From: SUG1106 sp051883095
GTDB lineage: Bacteria; Bacillota; Clostridia; Peptostreptococcales; Anaerovoracaceae
Direction: 5' to 3'
Assembly: GCA_051883095.1 (NCBI GenBank)
Contig: JBJETB010000033.1
Coordinates: 1 to 64,000, forward strand
DNA length: 64,000 nucleotides
Positions 9,136 through 18,115 of the stretch are shown here, one piece after another (the first letter of the stretch is position 1; each line of letters begins with the position of its first letter). The translations under genes and the position numbers were made by a program. The notes below the pieces were generated by a model. It had not been told where the DNA came from, searched no databases, and was given only the letters and a program-made list of their open reading frames with translations.

Positions 9136-9449
9136 GCGACCTGGTCAGAAGCCAGCTTACAATTTTTTTTGTAATGACGGCAGGAGGGCTGGCGGCAGGT
9201 CTGTGCATGGCTGTGTTCCGCCGATTTATAATAATAAGAAATCTTAAGGGTATGGTGAGAACAGCTGCAGAGCTTACTTCATATGCAATGACGGGAATTC
9301 TGGCGGGAGAGTTTTCATATTTCTGTGACAACGGGAAACTTACACTGACAGCAGCAGCTTCCTTTCTTATCGGGCTCTGGTTGTGGAAACGATTGTTTTA
9401 TGGTATACTTACGCTAACGGAGGCAGACAATGGCGAAAAAGAAAGGTGA
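9132..9449 (+). CDS. yabQ: Sporulation membrane protein YabQ
   Basis: A 105-aa membrane protein with hydrophobic segments at about 9-27, 48-62 and 77-97, matching the YabQ layout. YabQ is needed for spore cortex formation in Bacillus. The start overlaps the yabP stop and the end overlaps the divIC-like gene by 20 nt. The yabP-yabQ-divIC order is conserved in spore formers and supports the call more than the weakly conserved sequence does. Confidence 0.8.
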   Translation: MSDLVRSQLTIFFVMTAGGLAAGLCMAVFRRFIIIRNLKGMVRTAAELTSYAMTGILAGEFSYFCDNGKLTLTAAASFLIGLWLWKRLFYGILTLTEADNGEKER

Positions 9450-9792
9450 AGTAAGCACATTTGAACCTAAAACCGCAAGGAAAGAAAAGAAGAGACCGGC
9501 AGCACCCGGTCTTATTGCGACAGTTGTGATTATACTGGTCATAGCATATTTTGTCATGTCTGGAATTAAAATAATAAAGCTTAACCAGGAAAAAGAAGAA
9601 GCAGAGGCCAGGAAACAGGAACTGCTCAACGTGCAGGAGGATCTGCTGGCCCAATATGAAAACATTAATTCTGCACAATATATAGAACGCCTGGCAAGAC
9701 GGGATCTTAAGCTGGTAAAAGCCAATGAGCTCCTGTTTATTTTGCCGGAGGACACACAGGAAAGGCAGCAGGATGGAGAAGCTGAAGATTAA
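9430..9792 (+). CDS. divIC: DivIC/FtsB-like septum initiator
   Basis: A 120-aa bitopic protein with a basic cytoplasmic N-terminus (MAKKKGEVST...), one transmembrane helix (about 28-47), then a coiled coil (about 50-80) with the NINSAQYIERLARRDLKLVK segment typical of the family. It belongs to the divisome with FtsL/DivIB. It overlaps both yabQ and rnmV, so the group is translated as one operon. Confidence 0.87.
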   Translation: MAKKKGEVSTFEPKTARKEKKRPAAPGLIATVVIILVIAYFVMSGIKIIKLNQEKEEAEARKQELLNVQEDLLAQYENINSAQYIERLARRDLKLVKANELLFILPEDTQERQQDGEAED

Positions 9793-10330
9793 AGAGGCCA
9801 TTGTGGTGGAGGGCAGAGATGATACAGCGGCGGTGAAGCGTGCTGCAGATGCTCTTATTATAGAAACCCACGGATTTGGAATAAAAAAAGAAACCTGGAA
9901 TCTTATACAGAAAGCCTATGAAAATCAGGGTATAATAATCTTAACCGACCCGGATTTTTCCGGAGAGGAAATAAGGCGCAAGCTGACAGAAAGATTTCCC
10001 GATTCAAAACAGGCTTTTTTGTCGCGTAAGGATGCAACGAAAAAAGATGACGTGGGAATAGAAAATGCTGAGCCGGAAATAATTGCAGAAGCCCTTTCCA
10101 AGGCGCACTGCACCGTCTGCAGCGGTAACGGTCTGTTCACGGAAGATGATATTTACAGGGCAGGACTGACAGGAAGACCCGACTCACGGGAGAGACGTGC
10201 TCGGCTGGGCAAGCTTCTCGGAATAGGAGGAGGAAACTCAAAGGCGCTGCTGGGAAAGCTTAACAGCTTCAGCATTACAAGAGAGGAATTTGATGAAACT
10301 ATACGCACCATCGACGATAAGAGATATTAA
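9773..10330 (+). CDS. rnmV: Ribonuclease M5
   Basis: A 186-aa Toprim nuclease that matures the 5S rRNA ends in Bacillota. The Toprim core is seen as AIVVEGRDD (about residue 8, with the catalytic Glu) and ILTDPDFSGEEIRR (DxD region, about 59-72). The ATG at 9773 is preferred because the protein then begins just before KIKEAIVVEG; it lies inside the end of divIC. rsmA follows with a 38-nt overlap, the common rnmV-rsmA pair. Confidence 0.93.
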   Translation: MEKLKIKEAIVVEGRDDTAAVKRAADALIIETHGFGIKKETWNLIQKAYENQGIIILTDPDFSGEEIRRKLTERFPDSKQAFLSRKDATKKDDVGIENAEPEIIAEALSKAHCTVCSGNGLFTEDDIYRAGLTGRPDSRERRARLGKLLGIGGGNSKALLGKLNSFSITREEFDETIRTIDDKRY

Positions 10331-11153
10331 AGAGAGATACGGCTTCAAGCTTTCCAAAAGCCTGGGCCAGAACTTTCTTACGGATAAGAATATTATAGAC
10401 AGGATTGTGGAAAGCGCAGAAATCGGCCCGGATGATCTGGTTATTGAAATCGGTCCGGGAATAGGCGTTATCACAAGAGAAGCTTCAGAGGCGGCGAAAA
10501 AAGTCATAGCAGTGGAAATAGATAAAAATCTTATCCCTATTCTGGAGGAAACTCTGGGAGACTGCGATAACGTGGAGATAATAAACCGGGATATTCTCAA
10601 AACAGATGTGAACGAACTTATCCGCAACTGTAAAGAATGGTTTTCCGGAGTAAAGATTATAGGAAATCTTCCATATTATATCACAACGCCAATTATAATG
10701 AAGCTGCTGGAGGATGAAGTAAAAGCTGACAGCATCACTATAATGATGCAGAAGGAAGTAGCCGACAGGATAAAGGCCATGCCGGGGACCAAGGCTTACG
10801 GAGCCTTATCTGTCGCTGTTCAGTATTACTGCACAGTGGAAGCTGTAGTCAATGTTCCAAAGGACGTTTTTGTACCCCAGCCCAAGGTGGATTCCACTGT
10901 TCTCAGACTTAGCATACGTGAGGAAAAAACTGTAGAGCTTGCTGACAGAGATGTGTTTTTCAGATGTGTCAAAGCTGGGTTCGGACAGAGGCGTAAGACG
11001 CTTCTCAATTCTCTCATGGGGGTGGAGAATATTACAAAGGAAGGAGTAAAACAGGCTCTTGATGCTGCCGGCATCGATCCGTCAAGACGTGCGGAGACGC
11101 TTGATCTGGAGGAATTTGCAAGACTTTCCAACGAAGTATATTCGAGGTTGTAA
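10293..11153 (+). CDS. rsmA: 16S rRNA dimethyladenosine transferase RsmA (KsgA)
   Basis: A 286-aa SAM-dependent methyltransferase that dimethylates the two adjacent adenines in 16S helix 45. It shows the N-terminal SLGQNFLTD, the SAM motif VIEIGPGIGVITR and the catalytic NLPYYITTPI motif. The start at ATG 10293 has AGAGGAA upstream and lies inside rnmV. Confidence 0.97.
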   Translation: MKLYAPSTIRDIKERYGFKLSKSLGQNFLTDKNIIDRIVESAEIGPDDLVIEIGPGIGVITREASEAAKKVIAVEIDKNLIPILEETLGDCDNVEIINRDILKTDVNELIRNCKEWFSGVKIIGNLPYYITTPIIMKLLEDEVKADSITIMMQKEVADRIKAMPGTKAYGALSVAVQYYCTVEAVVNVPKDVFVPQPKVDSTVLRLSIREEKTVELADRDVFFRCVKAGFGQRRKTLLNSLMGVENITKEGVKQALDAAGIDPSRRAETLDLEEFARLSNEVYSRL

Positions 11154-11198
11154 TTAAAGATGGAAATTTGAGATTGTTGAAGAAAGGGATCTGTTACT

Positions 11199-13244
11199 AT
11201 GGAAAAATTCGATAAATTTGAAAAACTGGACCGGAAGGTTGAGGAAACGATACATGAAGTGGAAAATATGGACAAGCGCAAGTTCTATAAGAACAGTTTT
11301 GTCTATGCAGCAATCTGGGCGCTGGCACTTAATCTGATAATTGAAACTCTGGGACGATTTTCTACACAGGGACTTGCAGGCGGAATCAGCTTCATGTTTC
11401 ACAGCCCTGTGATATTCCTGTATAACACGCTTATTATATTCACTACACTGGTCATAGCATCTGTATTCAAAAGAAGGCTTTTCGTTTTTACCATTGTGGC
11501 CATTTTCTGGCTGGCAGTGGGAATTACAAACGGTGTTGTACTGACTCAGCGTATGACGCCTTTTACAGTAAAAGACCTCAGCAATGTGGAGGACGGATTA
11601 ACCATTGTAACCAATTATCTGTCCACACCCGTTATAATAGCGGCTGCTCTGGGTATAGCCGCAGCGGTGGGCTGTCTTGTGCTGCTGTTTATCAAGGGGC
11701 CACAGAAAAAAGACAAGGTTAAAAGAAAGAGAAACCTTGCAGGCGTAGTGCTGGTTATAGGCTTTACTTTTCTCTCTACGTCATTTGTAGTCAGAACAGG
11801 TATAGTTGAAACCTTCTTCGGAAACCTGGCCTATGCATACAGAGATTACGGAGTAGTATACTGCTTTACTAATACCTGGCTTAATACAGGCATAAGCAAG
11901 CCTGCAGGATACAGTGAGCAGAAAATGCTTGATATTTTTAAGGAAAAAGAACTGGGAGATGATAATGCTATGCTCCTTGAGGAGAAGGACGAGGATATGG
12001 AGCACCCGAATATCCTTTTCCTGCAGCTTGAATCCTTCATAGATCCGTCAACTATCAAGACCATTGAATTGTCCAAAGATGCCTGTCCTAATTTCAGAAG
12101 GCTGCTGAGCGAATATTCTTCAGGTGAACTGATGGTTCCGGCCTGTGGTGCAGGAACTGCCAATGTGGAATTCGAGGTACTGACAGGACTCAGCGTTAAA
12201 TTCTTCGGACCCGGAGAATATCCTTATAAGTCGGTGCTGACAGAAAAGACCGCGGAGAGCCTGGCCTATGATCTGGACAGCATAGGATATACATCTCACG
12301 CAATTCACAACCACAGAGCAGTATTCTATAACCGCAACACAGTATTTGCCAACATAGGTTTCGATACTTTCACAAGTCTTGAATATATGCAGAGCGTGGC
12401 TAAAACTCCGAAGAACTGGGCTAAAGACTATGTGCTGAATGAATGCATTACGGATGCCCTTGATTCCACTGAAGGACGGGATATGATATATACCATTTCG
12501 GTACAGGGACACGGAAAATATCCGTCGGAAAAGGTTATAGACAATCCGGAAATAGAGGTTATAAGCGCACCAACGGAAGAACTCAAGTGGAAATACGAAT
12601 ACTATGTAAACCAGATTTATGAAATGGATAAGTTTATAGGTGAGCTTACGGCAGCCCTGGCTCAGAGAGACGAGCCTACGGTTCTCGTAATGTACGGTGA
12701 TCATATTCCGGCCATAGATATTACGGAGGATGACCTTGAAAACGGCAACCTTTACGGCACACAGTACATTATATGGGATAATTTCGGAATGAAGAAAGAC
12801 GATGAGAACCTTCACACTTATCAGCTTGCATCACACGTCCTGGATATGCTGGACATGAAGGTGGGAACCATTTTCACCTATCAGCAGAACCATAAGAACA
12901 GCGAAACATATCTTTCGGATTTAAAAGCATTGGGATATGACATGCTTTACGGAAAATACTACATTTACGGAGGAACCAATCCTTTCGAGCCGACGAAACT
13001 TAAAATGGGTGTCAAGGATATCAAGATAGAAGAAGTTGTTAAAATAGGCGACAGATACTATATAAAGGGCCGGAATTTCACACAGTACAGTAAAGTAACG
13101 CTGGAGGGCAAGACCCTGAAAACTATATATCTGGGAGAGTCAGTCCTTGGACTTCTGGAAGAGGTTGATCCTGAAGATGCACCGAATATGAAGGTGAGTC
13201 AGATAGAAAACAAGAGCAAAGAAATATTAAGTACTACAGAATAA
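11199..13244 (+). CDS. LTA synthase family sulfatase-fold membrane protein
   Basis: A 681-aa polytopic enzyme. About five transmembrane segments occupy residues 30-205 and a large extracellular sulfatase-like domain starts at about 265 (HPNILFLQLESF). The likely nucleophile Thr is in CGAGTANVEFEVLTGLS, and metal ligands are suggested by VMYGDHIP. LtaS-like enzymes move glycerol phosphate from phosphatidylglycerol onto a polymer outside the cell. The N-terminus is unusually charged (EKFDKFEKLDRKVEETIHEVE) and the domain after about 590 extends beyond a minimal LtaS. Polymer specificity cannot be read from sequence. Confidence 0.88.
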   Translation: MEKFDKFEKLDRKVEETIHEVENMDKRKFYKNSFVYAAIWALALNLIIETLGRFSTQGLAGGISFMFHSPVIFLYNTLIIFTTLVIASVFKRRLFVFTIVAIFWLAVGITNGVVLTQRMTPFTVKDLSNVEDGLTIVTNYLSTPVIIAAALGIAAAVGCLVLLFIKGPQKKDKVKRKRNLAGVVLVIGFTFLSTSFVVRTGIVETFFGNLAYAYRDYGVVYCFTNTWLNTGISKPAGYSEQKMLDIFKEKELGDDNAMLLEEKDEDMEHPNILFLQLESFIDPSTIKTIELSKDACPNFRRLLSEYSSGELMVPACGAGTANVEFEVLTGLSVKFFGPGEYPYKSVLTEKTAESLAYDLDSIGYTSHAIHNHRAVFYNRNTVFANIGFDTFTSLEYMQSVAKTPKNWAKDYVLNECITDALDSTEGRDMIYTISVQGHGKYPSEKVIDNPEIEVISAPTEELKWKYEYYVNQIYEMDKFIGELTAALAQRDEPTVLVMYGDHIPAIDITEDDLENGNLYGTQYIIWDNFGMKKDDENLHTYQLASHVLDMLDMKVGTIFTYQQNHKNSETYLSDLKALGYDMLYGKYYIYGGTNPFEPTKLKMGVKDIKIEEVVKIGDRYYIKGRNFTQYSKVTLEGKTLKTIYLGESVLGLLEEVDPEDAPNMKVSQIENKSKEILSTTE

Positions 13245-13255
13245 GAGGAGAAATT

Positions 13256-13795
13256 ATGAGAAAACTTGAAACAGAAAGACTGGTGCTGGATAAATGGACA
13301 ACCTCCGATGAGGACGTAAGAGGGCTTTACGAATATGCCAGCAATCCGGATGTAGGACCCAATGCAGGATGGAAGCCTCATGAAAACCTTGAAGAGTCAA
13401 AGGAGATCATAGAAGAACTGTTTATTCCTCACGATGTGTGGGCTATCCGAGAAAAGGAGACAGGAAAGATAATAGGAAGTATAGGACTTGAACCTGACCG
13501 TCGCCGTGAAGATGTGAACAGCCGCGAAATGGGTTATTCACTGGCAAAGGAAAGCTGGGGCAAAGGCTATATGACAGAAGCTGCTAAAGCTGTAATCGAC
13601 TATGCCTTTGAGGATCTGGATCTTGTTGTTCTGGCAATCTGTACAGGACCGGACAACAAGCGTTCCCAGCGTGTAATCGAAAAATGCGGTTTCAAGTTTG
13701 AGGGCATCCAGAGAAAAGGATACCACATATACGACGGAACTGACAGGGACAACCTGGTTTATTCAATGCTGAGGGAAGAGTGGGAAAATGAGTAG
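13256..13795 (+). CDS. GNAT N-acetyltransferase (RimJ/RimL type)
   Basis: A 179-aa acetyl-CoA-dependent acetyltransferase. It opens with LETERLVLDKWTTSDEDVRGLYEYASNPDVG, the usual start of the RimJ/RimL group. The acetyl-CoA site is in EMGYSLAKESWGKGYMTEAAKAVIDYAF, and the end has NKRSQRVIEKCGFKFEG. The substrate is unknown. AGAGGAG precedes the ATG, and the end overlaps the DUF218 gene by 8 nt. Confidence 0.9.
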   Translation: MRKLETERLVLDKWTTSDEDVRGLYEYASNPDVGPNAGWKPHENLEESKEIIEELFIPHDVWAIREKETGKIIGSIGLEPDRRREDVNSREMGYSLAKESWGKGYMTEAAKAVIDYAFEDLDLVVLAICTGPDNKRSQRVIEKCGFKFEGIQRKGYHIYDGTDRDNLVYSMLREEWENE

Positions 13796-14504
13796 AATAA
13801 AACGTTTCTTTCTGAAATTGCTGCTGATCTTAATTGTTCTTGCAATGATAGCAGGCCTTTCATGCATACTGATAAACAGCAGAGTGGTGCGGAGCACAGA
13901 AGAAAATATAGCATATACTGTTATCGGAGATGTGGAAATAAAGTCTTTTGCCATGGACAATATCAAGAATTTCGGGGCGGACTGCATACTGGTGCTTGGC
14001 TGCGGTATTGAAGACGAAGAAACTCCAAGTCCCATGCTTAAGGACAGGCTGGATGTGGGCATAGAGCTGTACAGGCAGGGAGCAGCACCTAAAATTCTGC
14101 TTTCCGGAGACAACGGGACGGAGCATCATAATGAAATACATGTGATGCTTAAATATGCCGAAGAGGCAGGAGTACCCGAGAAAGATATTTTCTGCGACCA
14201 TGCAGGGTTTTCTACATACGATTCCATGTACAGAGCGGGAAGCATCTTTGAGGCCCAAAGAGTTATCGTAGTAACCCAGACCTATCATCAGTACAGGGCC
14301 CTTTACATAGGGGACAAGCTGGGCCTTGATGTTATCGGCGTGGCGTCGGATCAGGAGACCTATTTCGGACAGAGTTTCAGGGAGTCCAGAGAGATATTGG
14401 CCAGGATAAAGGATTTCTTTAAATCAATGTTAAGAAGCAAGCCGACGTACGGCGGAGATGTCATTCCAATAAGCGGCAGCGGAATTTCCAGTCACGGTGA
14501 ATAG
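13788..14504 (+). CDS. DUF218 (SanA/YdcF/ElyC-like) envelope protein
   Basis: A 238-aa protein with one N-terminal transmembrane anchor (about 6-27). The DUF218 domain is seen as ADCILVLGCGI, YRQGAAPKILLSGD, FSTYDSMYRAG and VIVVTQTYHQYRALYIGDKLGLDV. SanA/ElyC relatives act in envelope integrity or peptidoglycan metabolism, but their chemistry is unsettled. A short C-terminal tail (GGDVIPISGSG) resembles that of SanA-like vancomycin-sensitivity proteins. A terminator follows. Confidence 0.87.
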   Translation: MSRIKRFFLKLLLILIVLAMIAGLSCILINSRVVRSTEENIAYTVIGDVEIKSFAMDNIKNFGADCILVLGCGIEDEETPSPMLKDRLDVGIELYRQGAAPKILLSGDNGTEHHNEIHVMLKYAEEAGVPEKDIFCDHAGFSTYDSMYRAGSIFEAQRVIVVTQTYHQYRALYIGDKLGLDVIGVASDQETYFGQSFRESREILARIKDFFKSMLRSKPTYGGDVIPISGSGISSHGE

Positions 14505-14521
14505 AATATCAGCATAATATG

Positions 14522-14548
14522 TAGAGGGCAGAAATGTCCTCTATTTTT
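14522..14548 (+). terminator. Terminator after the DUF218 gene
   Basis: TAGAGG(GCA) and (TGT)CCTCTA pair around GAAA, followed by T6. Confidence 0.85.
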
Positions 14549-14573
14549 TCACTTGTTTACCGGAGGGATTTTT

Positions 14574-15719
14574 ATGATATATCTGGATAACGCAGCCACA
14601 TCCTACCCGAAGCCGAGAGGCATGGTGGCCGCTATGGAGGAGTGCATTCTCAAATACTGCGGAAATCCCGGCAGGTCAGGGCATTCCATGTCTATGAGGA
14701 CCGGGGAGGAAGTCTACCATGCCAGGAAAAAAATATGCAGAATCTTCGCTATTCAGCAGCCTGAAAGGCTGGTCTTTACAAAGAACACGACTGAAGCATT
14801 GAACTTGGGACTGAAAGGCGTGCTTAAACCCGGAGATCACGTAATAACAACCTCTATGGAACACAATTCCGTTTTAAGACCCCTTAAAGCGCTGGAAAAA
14901 CAAGGCGTGAGCCAGTCAGTAATAAGAGCAGACAGGGAGGGCTTTATTAAGGCCTCCGACATTGAAAAAGCAATCAGACCCAACACAAGGCTTATTGCTG
15001 TAACGGCTGCATCAAATGTGACAGGAACTAAAATGCCTTTATGTGAAATCGGAGAAACGGCGAGGAAGCGGGGAATACTTTTTCTGGTGGACGGAGCTCA
15101 GGGAGCAGGATCCATGGAAATAGACGTTGAGAAAATGAATATAGACCTTCTCGCGTTTCCCGGGCATAAAGGGCTGCTTGGGCCTATGGGAACGGGCGCA
15201 CTTTATATAGGCCCTCTTGTAAAGATTTCGCATATTATGGAAGGAGGGACGGGGTCAGATTCTAAAAGCAGACTTCAGCCCTGCGAACTGCCTGAGGGCT
15301 ACGAGGCAGGAACTATCAATGCTCCGGCCATCATAGGAATGGGTTATTCGACAGAATTCGTAGAAAAAATAGGCCCCGAGGTAATAGGAAAATACGAAGA
15401 GGAATTAATAGGATTGCTTGATGAAAGACTGGACGAAATGAAATTCGTTACAAGGTACGGACCGGATGCCTGCAGGAAGACAGGAATAAGCCTTTTTAAT
15501 ATAGACGGAATATCTGCAGAGGAAGTGACAGGTGTTCTGAGCAGCAGGTACGGCATAGCTGTAAGGGGCGGCTTTCACTGTGCCGGCCTGGCACACAAGA
15601 CCATAGGAACATGGGATACAGGAGCGGTCCGGGTAAGTGTGGGACCTTTCAATACACGACGTGACATGGAAAAACTTGCAGACGCAATTGACGAAATTGG
15701 CAGTAGACAAAATATGTGA
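14574..15719 (+). CDS. Class V aminotransferase / cysteine desulfurase-like protein
   Basis: A 381-aa PLP enzyme. It opens with MIYLDNAATSYPKP, has the PLP lysine in AFPGHKGLLGPMGTGALY, and has RGGFHCAGLAHKTIGT near the C-terminus with a Cys in the position of the desulfurase active Cys. The ATG at 14574, behind CGGAGGG, is chosen over an upstream ATG at 14553. It matches the family often annotated as cysteine desulfurase-like. No IscU/SufU partner is adjacent, so the physiological acceptor is uncertain. Confidence 0.87.
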   Translation: MIYLDNAATSYPKPRGMVAAMEECILKYCGNPGRSGHSMSMRTGEEVYHARKKICRIFAIQQPERLVFTKNTTEALNLGLKGVLKPGDHVITTSMEHNSVLRPLKALEKQGVSQSVIRADREGFIKASDIEKAIRPNTRLIAVTAASNVTGTKMPLCEIGETARKRGILFLVDGAQGAGSMEIDVEKMNIDLLAFPGHKGLLGPMGTGALYIGPLVKISHIMEGGTGSDSKSRLQPCELPEGYEAGTINAPAIIGMGYSTEFVEKIGPEVIGKYEEELIGLLDERLDEMKFVTRYGPDACRKTGISLFNIDGISAEEVTGVLSSRYGIAVRGGFHCAGLAHKTIGTWDTGAVRVSVGPFNTRRDMEKLADAIDEIGSRQNM

Positions 15720-15826
15720 AAACATGTAAAGTAAATAAAGAAGAGATTTTCACAGAGCGTTCACCTGAATATGGTACAATAAACGTAAATTTATGAGGAC
15801 ACGAAGAAAGAAAGAGGAGAAAACTG

Positions 15827-16633
15827 ATGAAGAAAGTATTGGTTTTATTTATGATATTTGTAATGAGCTTCAGTATGATGGCCTGCGTCGGTGATAAGGA
15901 TGCAGCCGGTCCGGATACGGGAGACACTGCAGCTGATGGAGCTGATACAAACGTCGACGGTGATGGAGAGGAGCAGACCGGTGCAGAGGAAGACGGAAAG
16001 CTTGACACCAGTAATCTTGTGGTGAACGATGAAAGTGAACCGGAGTATGATTTCGGCCTTTCAGCAGGAAATTCCTTCGGAATGTCCGGTGCAGTAGAAA
16101 AGATCGCTTACAGTAATCTTTCAGGCCAGCAAAGCAAGCTGGAGAAGATGATGGAAACAGCTGTTAAAAGCTCACTTTCCGGTAATTACACTCTTTTCAG
16201 TGATTATGAAGAGGAAGATATGGATTCCATTGACAGACTGGTTTATGTCATAGGAATGGAGGATGACGATTCCGAAAAAAGTTTCCTGGAAACGGGAGCA
16301 TATCACAGCACTGCTGACGGTAAAAATTATCAGTATACCGTATATACCTCAGAAAATTTCTATAAAGCCGACAAAACGCAGATTTCCGGGGTGCTCAAGG
16401 AAATAAAGAGTGCTTATGGAATAACTGTTTCCCAGAGCAAGGTTGAAAAGGCAGTAAAAGAAGTTCTGGCCATGGCCACGGAAATCGAGGATTATTACTC
16501 GCTTAATCAATCAGTAAACGTAACGGGAAAGGGCTATACCGAAAAGGTAAGCTTTGCAGTGGAAGGGTTTGTGACTGAGGAAAACGAAATAGGCTATTAT
16601 ATTTCTGTAGAAAGAGAACGGTGCTACAGCTAA
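15827..16633 (+). CDS. Putative lipoprotein of unknown function
   Basis: A 268-aa exported protein. The signal peptide ends in the lipobox SMMAC (Cys at about residue 20), followed by an acidic, Gly/Asp/Ala-rich linker to about 75. The remaining domain has no motif I recognise. AGAGGAG precedes the ATG. It stands alone between the aminotransferase and a bidirectional terminator, and a TACAAT at 15775-15780 could be its -10. Confidence 0.7.
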   Translation: MKKVLVLFMIFVMSFSMMACVGDKDAAGPDTGDTAADGADTNVDGDGEEQTGAEEDGKLDTSNLVVNDESEPEYDFGLSAGNSFGMSGAVEKIAYSNLSGQQSKLEKMMETAVKSSLSGNYTLFSDYEEEDMDSIDRLVYVIGMEDDDSEKSFLETGAYHSTADGKNYQYTVYTSENFYKADKTQISGVLKEIKSAYGITVSQSKVEKAVKEVLAMATEIEDYYSLNQSVNVTGKGYTEKVSFAVEGFVTEENEIGYYISVERERCYS

Positions 16634-16642
16634 TATGAAACT

Positions 16643-16699
16643 AAAACCCCGATACCGGATATGCGATGAAGAAATCACAGTCCGGTAACGGGGTTTATT
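16643..16699. terminator. Bidirectional terminator between lipoprotein gene and rbr
   Basis: AAACCCCGATACCGGA on the left pairs with TCCGGTAACGGGGTTT on the right, with A-rich and T-rich flanks on both sides. It serves two convergent genes. Confidence 0.85.
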
Positions 16700-16711
16700 T
16701 GAGACTTGTTT

Positions 16712-17257
16712 TTAGTAGTTTTCTGCGTGAACTTCGAAGTAGCTCTGCGGATGCATGCATACAGGGCAAAGCTGAGGAGCCTTAGTGCCAACTACGATAT
16801 GACCGCAGTTTCTGCATTCCCAAACCTTAACTTCGCTCTTTTCGAATACTTCTTTAGCTTCCACGTTGTGAAGGAGAGCTCTGTATCTTTCCTCATGATG
16901 CTTTTCGATAGCGCCTACCATACGGAACTTGATTGCAAGTTCAGGGAAACCTTCCTCTTCGGCTGTCTTGGCAAAACCTTCATACATATCAGTCCATTCA
17001 TAGTTTTCGCCGTCTGCAGCAGCTTCAAGGTTTGCAGCTGTGTCTCCGATGCCGTTAAGTTCTTTGAACCACATCTTTGCATGTTCTTTTTCGTTGTCAG
17101 CAGTCTTCTGGAAAAGAGCAGAAATCTGTTCATAGCCTTCCTTCTTAGCCACTGATGCGAAATAAGTATACTTGTTTCTTGCCTGAGATTCACCTGCAAA
17201 AGCAGCCTCAAGGTTTTTTTCTGTCTGTGTTCCTGCGTATTTGTTTGTTCCTGACAT
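16712..17257 (-). CDS. rbr: Rubrerythrin
   Basis: A 181-aa peroxide-reducing protein. The ferritin-like diiron domain has EAAFAGESQARNKY and KEHAKMWFKEL motifs and EKHHEERY. The C-terminal rubredoxin domain has WECRNCG and CPVCMHP as the FeS4 ligands. The start MSGTNKYAG at 17257 is preferred over an upstream in-frame ATG inside perR because AAGGAG sits just ahead. It directly follows perR (2-nt gap), so one transcript from the PerR-box promoter should make both. Confidence 0.96.
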   Translation of the reverse strand: MSGTNKYAGTQTEKNLEAAFAGESQARNKYTYFASVAKKEGYEQISALFQKTADNEKEHAKMWFKELNGIGDTAANLEAAADGENYEWTDMYEGFAKTAEEEGFPELAIKFRMVGAIEKHHEERYRALLHNVEAKEVFEKSEVKVWECRNCGHIVVGTKAPQLCPVCMHPQSYFEVHAENY

Positions 17258-17259
17258 TT

Positions 17260-17631
17260 TTAAATTCTCCTTTCTTTTTTTGAGCATTCGTCGCAGATGC
17301 AGCTGATTTTCAGATCATAGGAAATAATCGGAACGTTGACTTCATGCTGAAGGGAAGCCGTAAGATCTTCCAGAGTCACATCCATGAGCCTGCCGCAGCG
17401 CACGCATACAAGGTGGTCATGGCGGCGGACTCTGTCGTAGCGGTCCGGATAACCTTCCACCACAACCTTTCTGACGAGGCCATCTTCGTATAGGGATGTC
17501 AGACTGTTGTAGACGGTGGCAAGGGAAATCTTTACGTTTTCTTCCTTAAGACGAAGAAAAATCTGCTCTGCTGTCAAATGATCGCAGGACGCATTTATGA
17601 TGTCCATAATCAGTTTTGCATTTTTAGTCAT
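17260..17631 (-). CDS. perR: PerR/Fur-family peroxide regulator
   Basis: A 123-aa Fur-family repressor. The winged helix has LTAEQIFLRLKEENVKISLATVYNSLTSL. The His-rich DRVRRHDHLVCVRCG and the pair CVRC / CICDEC supply the regulatory and structural metal sites. PerR rather than Fur is favoured by the rubrerythrin partner and by the box at 17650-17664. PerR senses H2O2 by metal-catalysed oxidation. The gene is first in the perR-rbr operon and is probably autorepressed. Confidence 0.87.
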   Translation of the reverse strand: MTKNAKLIMDIINASCDHLTAEQIFLRLKEENVKISLATVYNSLTSLYEDGLVRKVVVEGYPDRYDRVRRHDHLVCVRCGRLMDVTLEDLTASLQHEVNVPIISYDLKISCICDECSKKERRI

Positions 17632-17649
17632 AAAAGCCTCCTGTAGTAA

Positions 17650-17699
17650 TTAGAATTATTCTAAATCTAATTATATACTTTTTCTAGAGAATGTCAAGG
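17650..17699 (-). promoter_or_regulatory. perR promoter with PerR box
   Basis: On the minus strand, TTGACA and TATAAT are separated by 16 nt. Just downstream, at 17650-17664, lies TTAGAATTATTCTAA, a 7-1-7 inverted repeat close to the PerR/Fur box TTATAATNATTATAA. Bound PerR would block the start site. Confidence 0.85.
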
Positions 17700-17717
17700 G
17701 GTTTTTTAAAAATATTG

Positions 17718-17775
17718 TTGACAATAACGATATTCGATATATAATAAAAGAAAGAAGAGATATCGATATTCGATA
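17718..17775 (+). promoter_or_regulatory. padR promoter with two operators
   Basis: TTGACA (17718-17723) and TATAAT (17740-17745), 16-nt spacer. One operator, TAACGATATTCGATA, fills the spacer (17725-17739). A second, the perfect inverted repeat TATCGATATTCGATA, lies just downstream of the start region (17761-17775). They are 36 bp apart with the same core and are probably bound by the PadR protein encoded next. Confidence 0.85.
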
Positions 17776-17792
17776 AAAGGAGGGGCTGTGTT

Positions 17793-18113
17793 ATGCCTAG
17801 AGAAAAATTCCGCACATTGACAGAGCAGATGTTCTATATTCTGCTGTGCCTCAGGAAGGAATGCTGCGGAATGGACATTATGGAAGATGTCAGCAAGATC
17901 ACAGAAGGCAGAGTCAGCGTGGGCCCGGGAACCCTGTATAACCTGCTGGAGCAGTTTCTGACAGCGGGGATGATAAGAGAGACCAGGGTGGAAGGACGGA
18001 AAAAAAGCTATATTCTTACGCTGAAGGGTGCACAGATTCTGGGCGAGGAGTACGAAAGACTGCGCAAACAGGCAGCTGACTATTCAAGGCTTGTAAATGA
18101 GGAAGGGGTATAA
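17793..18113 (+). CDS. PadR family transcriptional regulator
   Basis: A 106-aa PadR-type winged-helix repressor. It shows the LTEQMFYILLCLRKECCGMDIMEDV helix pair, the characteristic VSVGPGTLYNLLEQFLTAGMI recognition region and the wing RKKSYILTLKG. It is the short PadR type with a single C-terminal dimerisation helix. It is followed 2 nt later by a DUF2812 gene, the usual two-gene unit. Two palindromes in its own promoter point to autorepression. Confidence 0.94.
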   Translation: MPREKFRTLTEQMFYILLCLRKECCGMDIMEDVSKITEGRVSVGPGTLYNLLEQFLTAGMIRETRVEGRKKSYILTLKGAQILGEEYERLRKQAADYSRLVNEEGV

Positions 18114-18115
18114 TC

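Noticed and set aside
16706..17155. Long plus-strand open frame across rubrerythrin
   Set aside because: It is antisense to a clear rbr gene, has no ribosome site and encodes no known domain.
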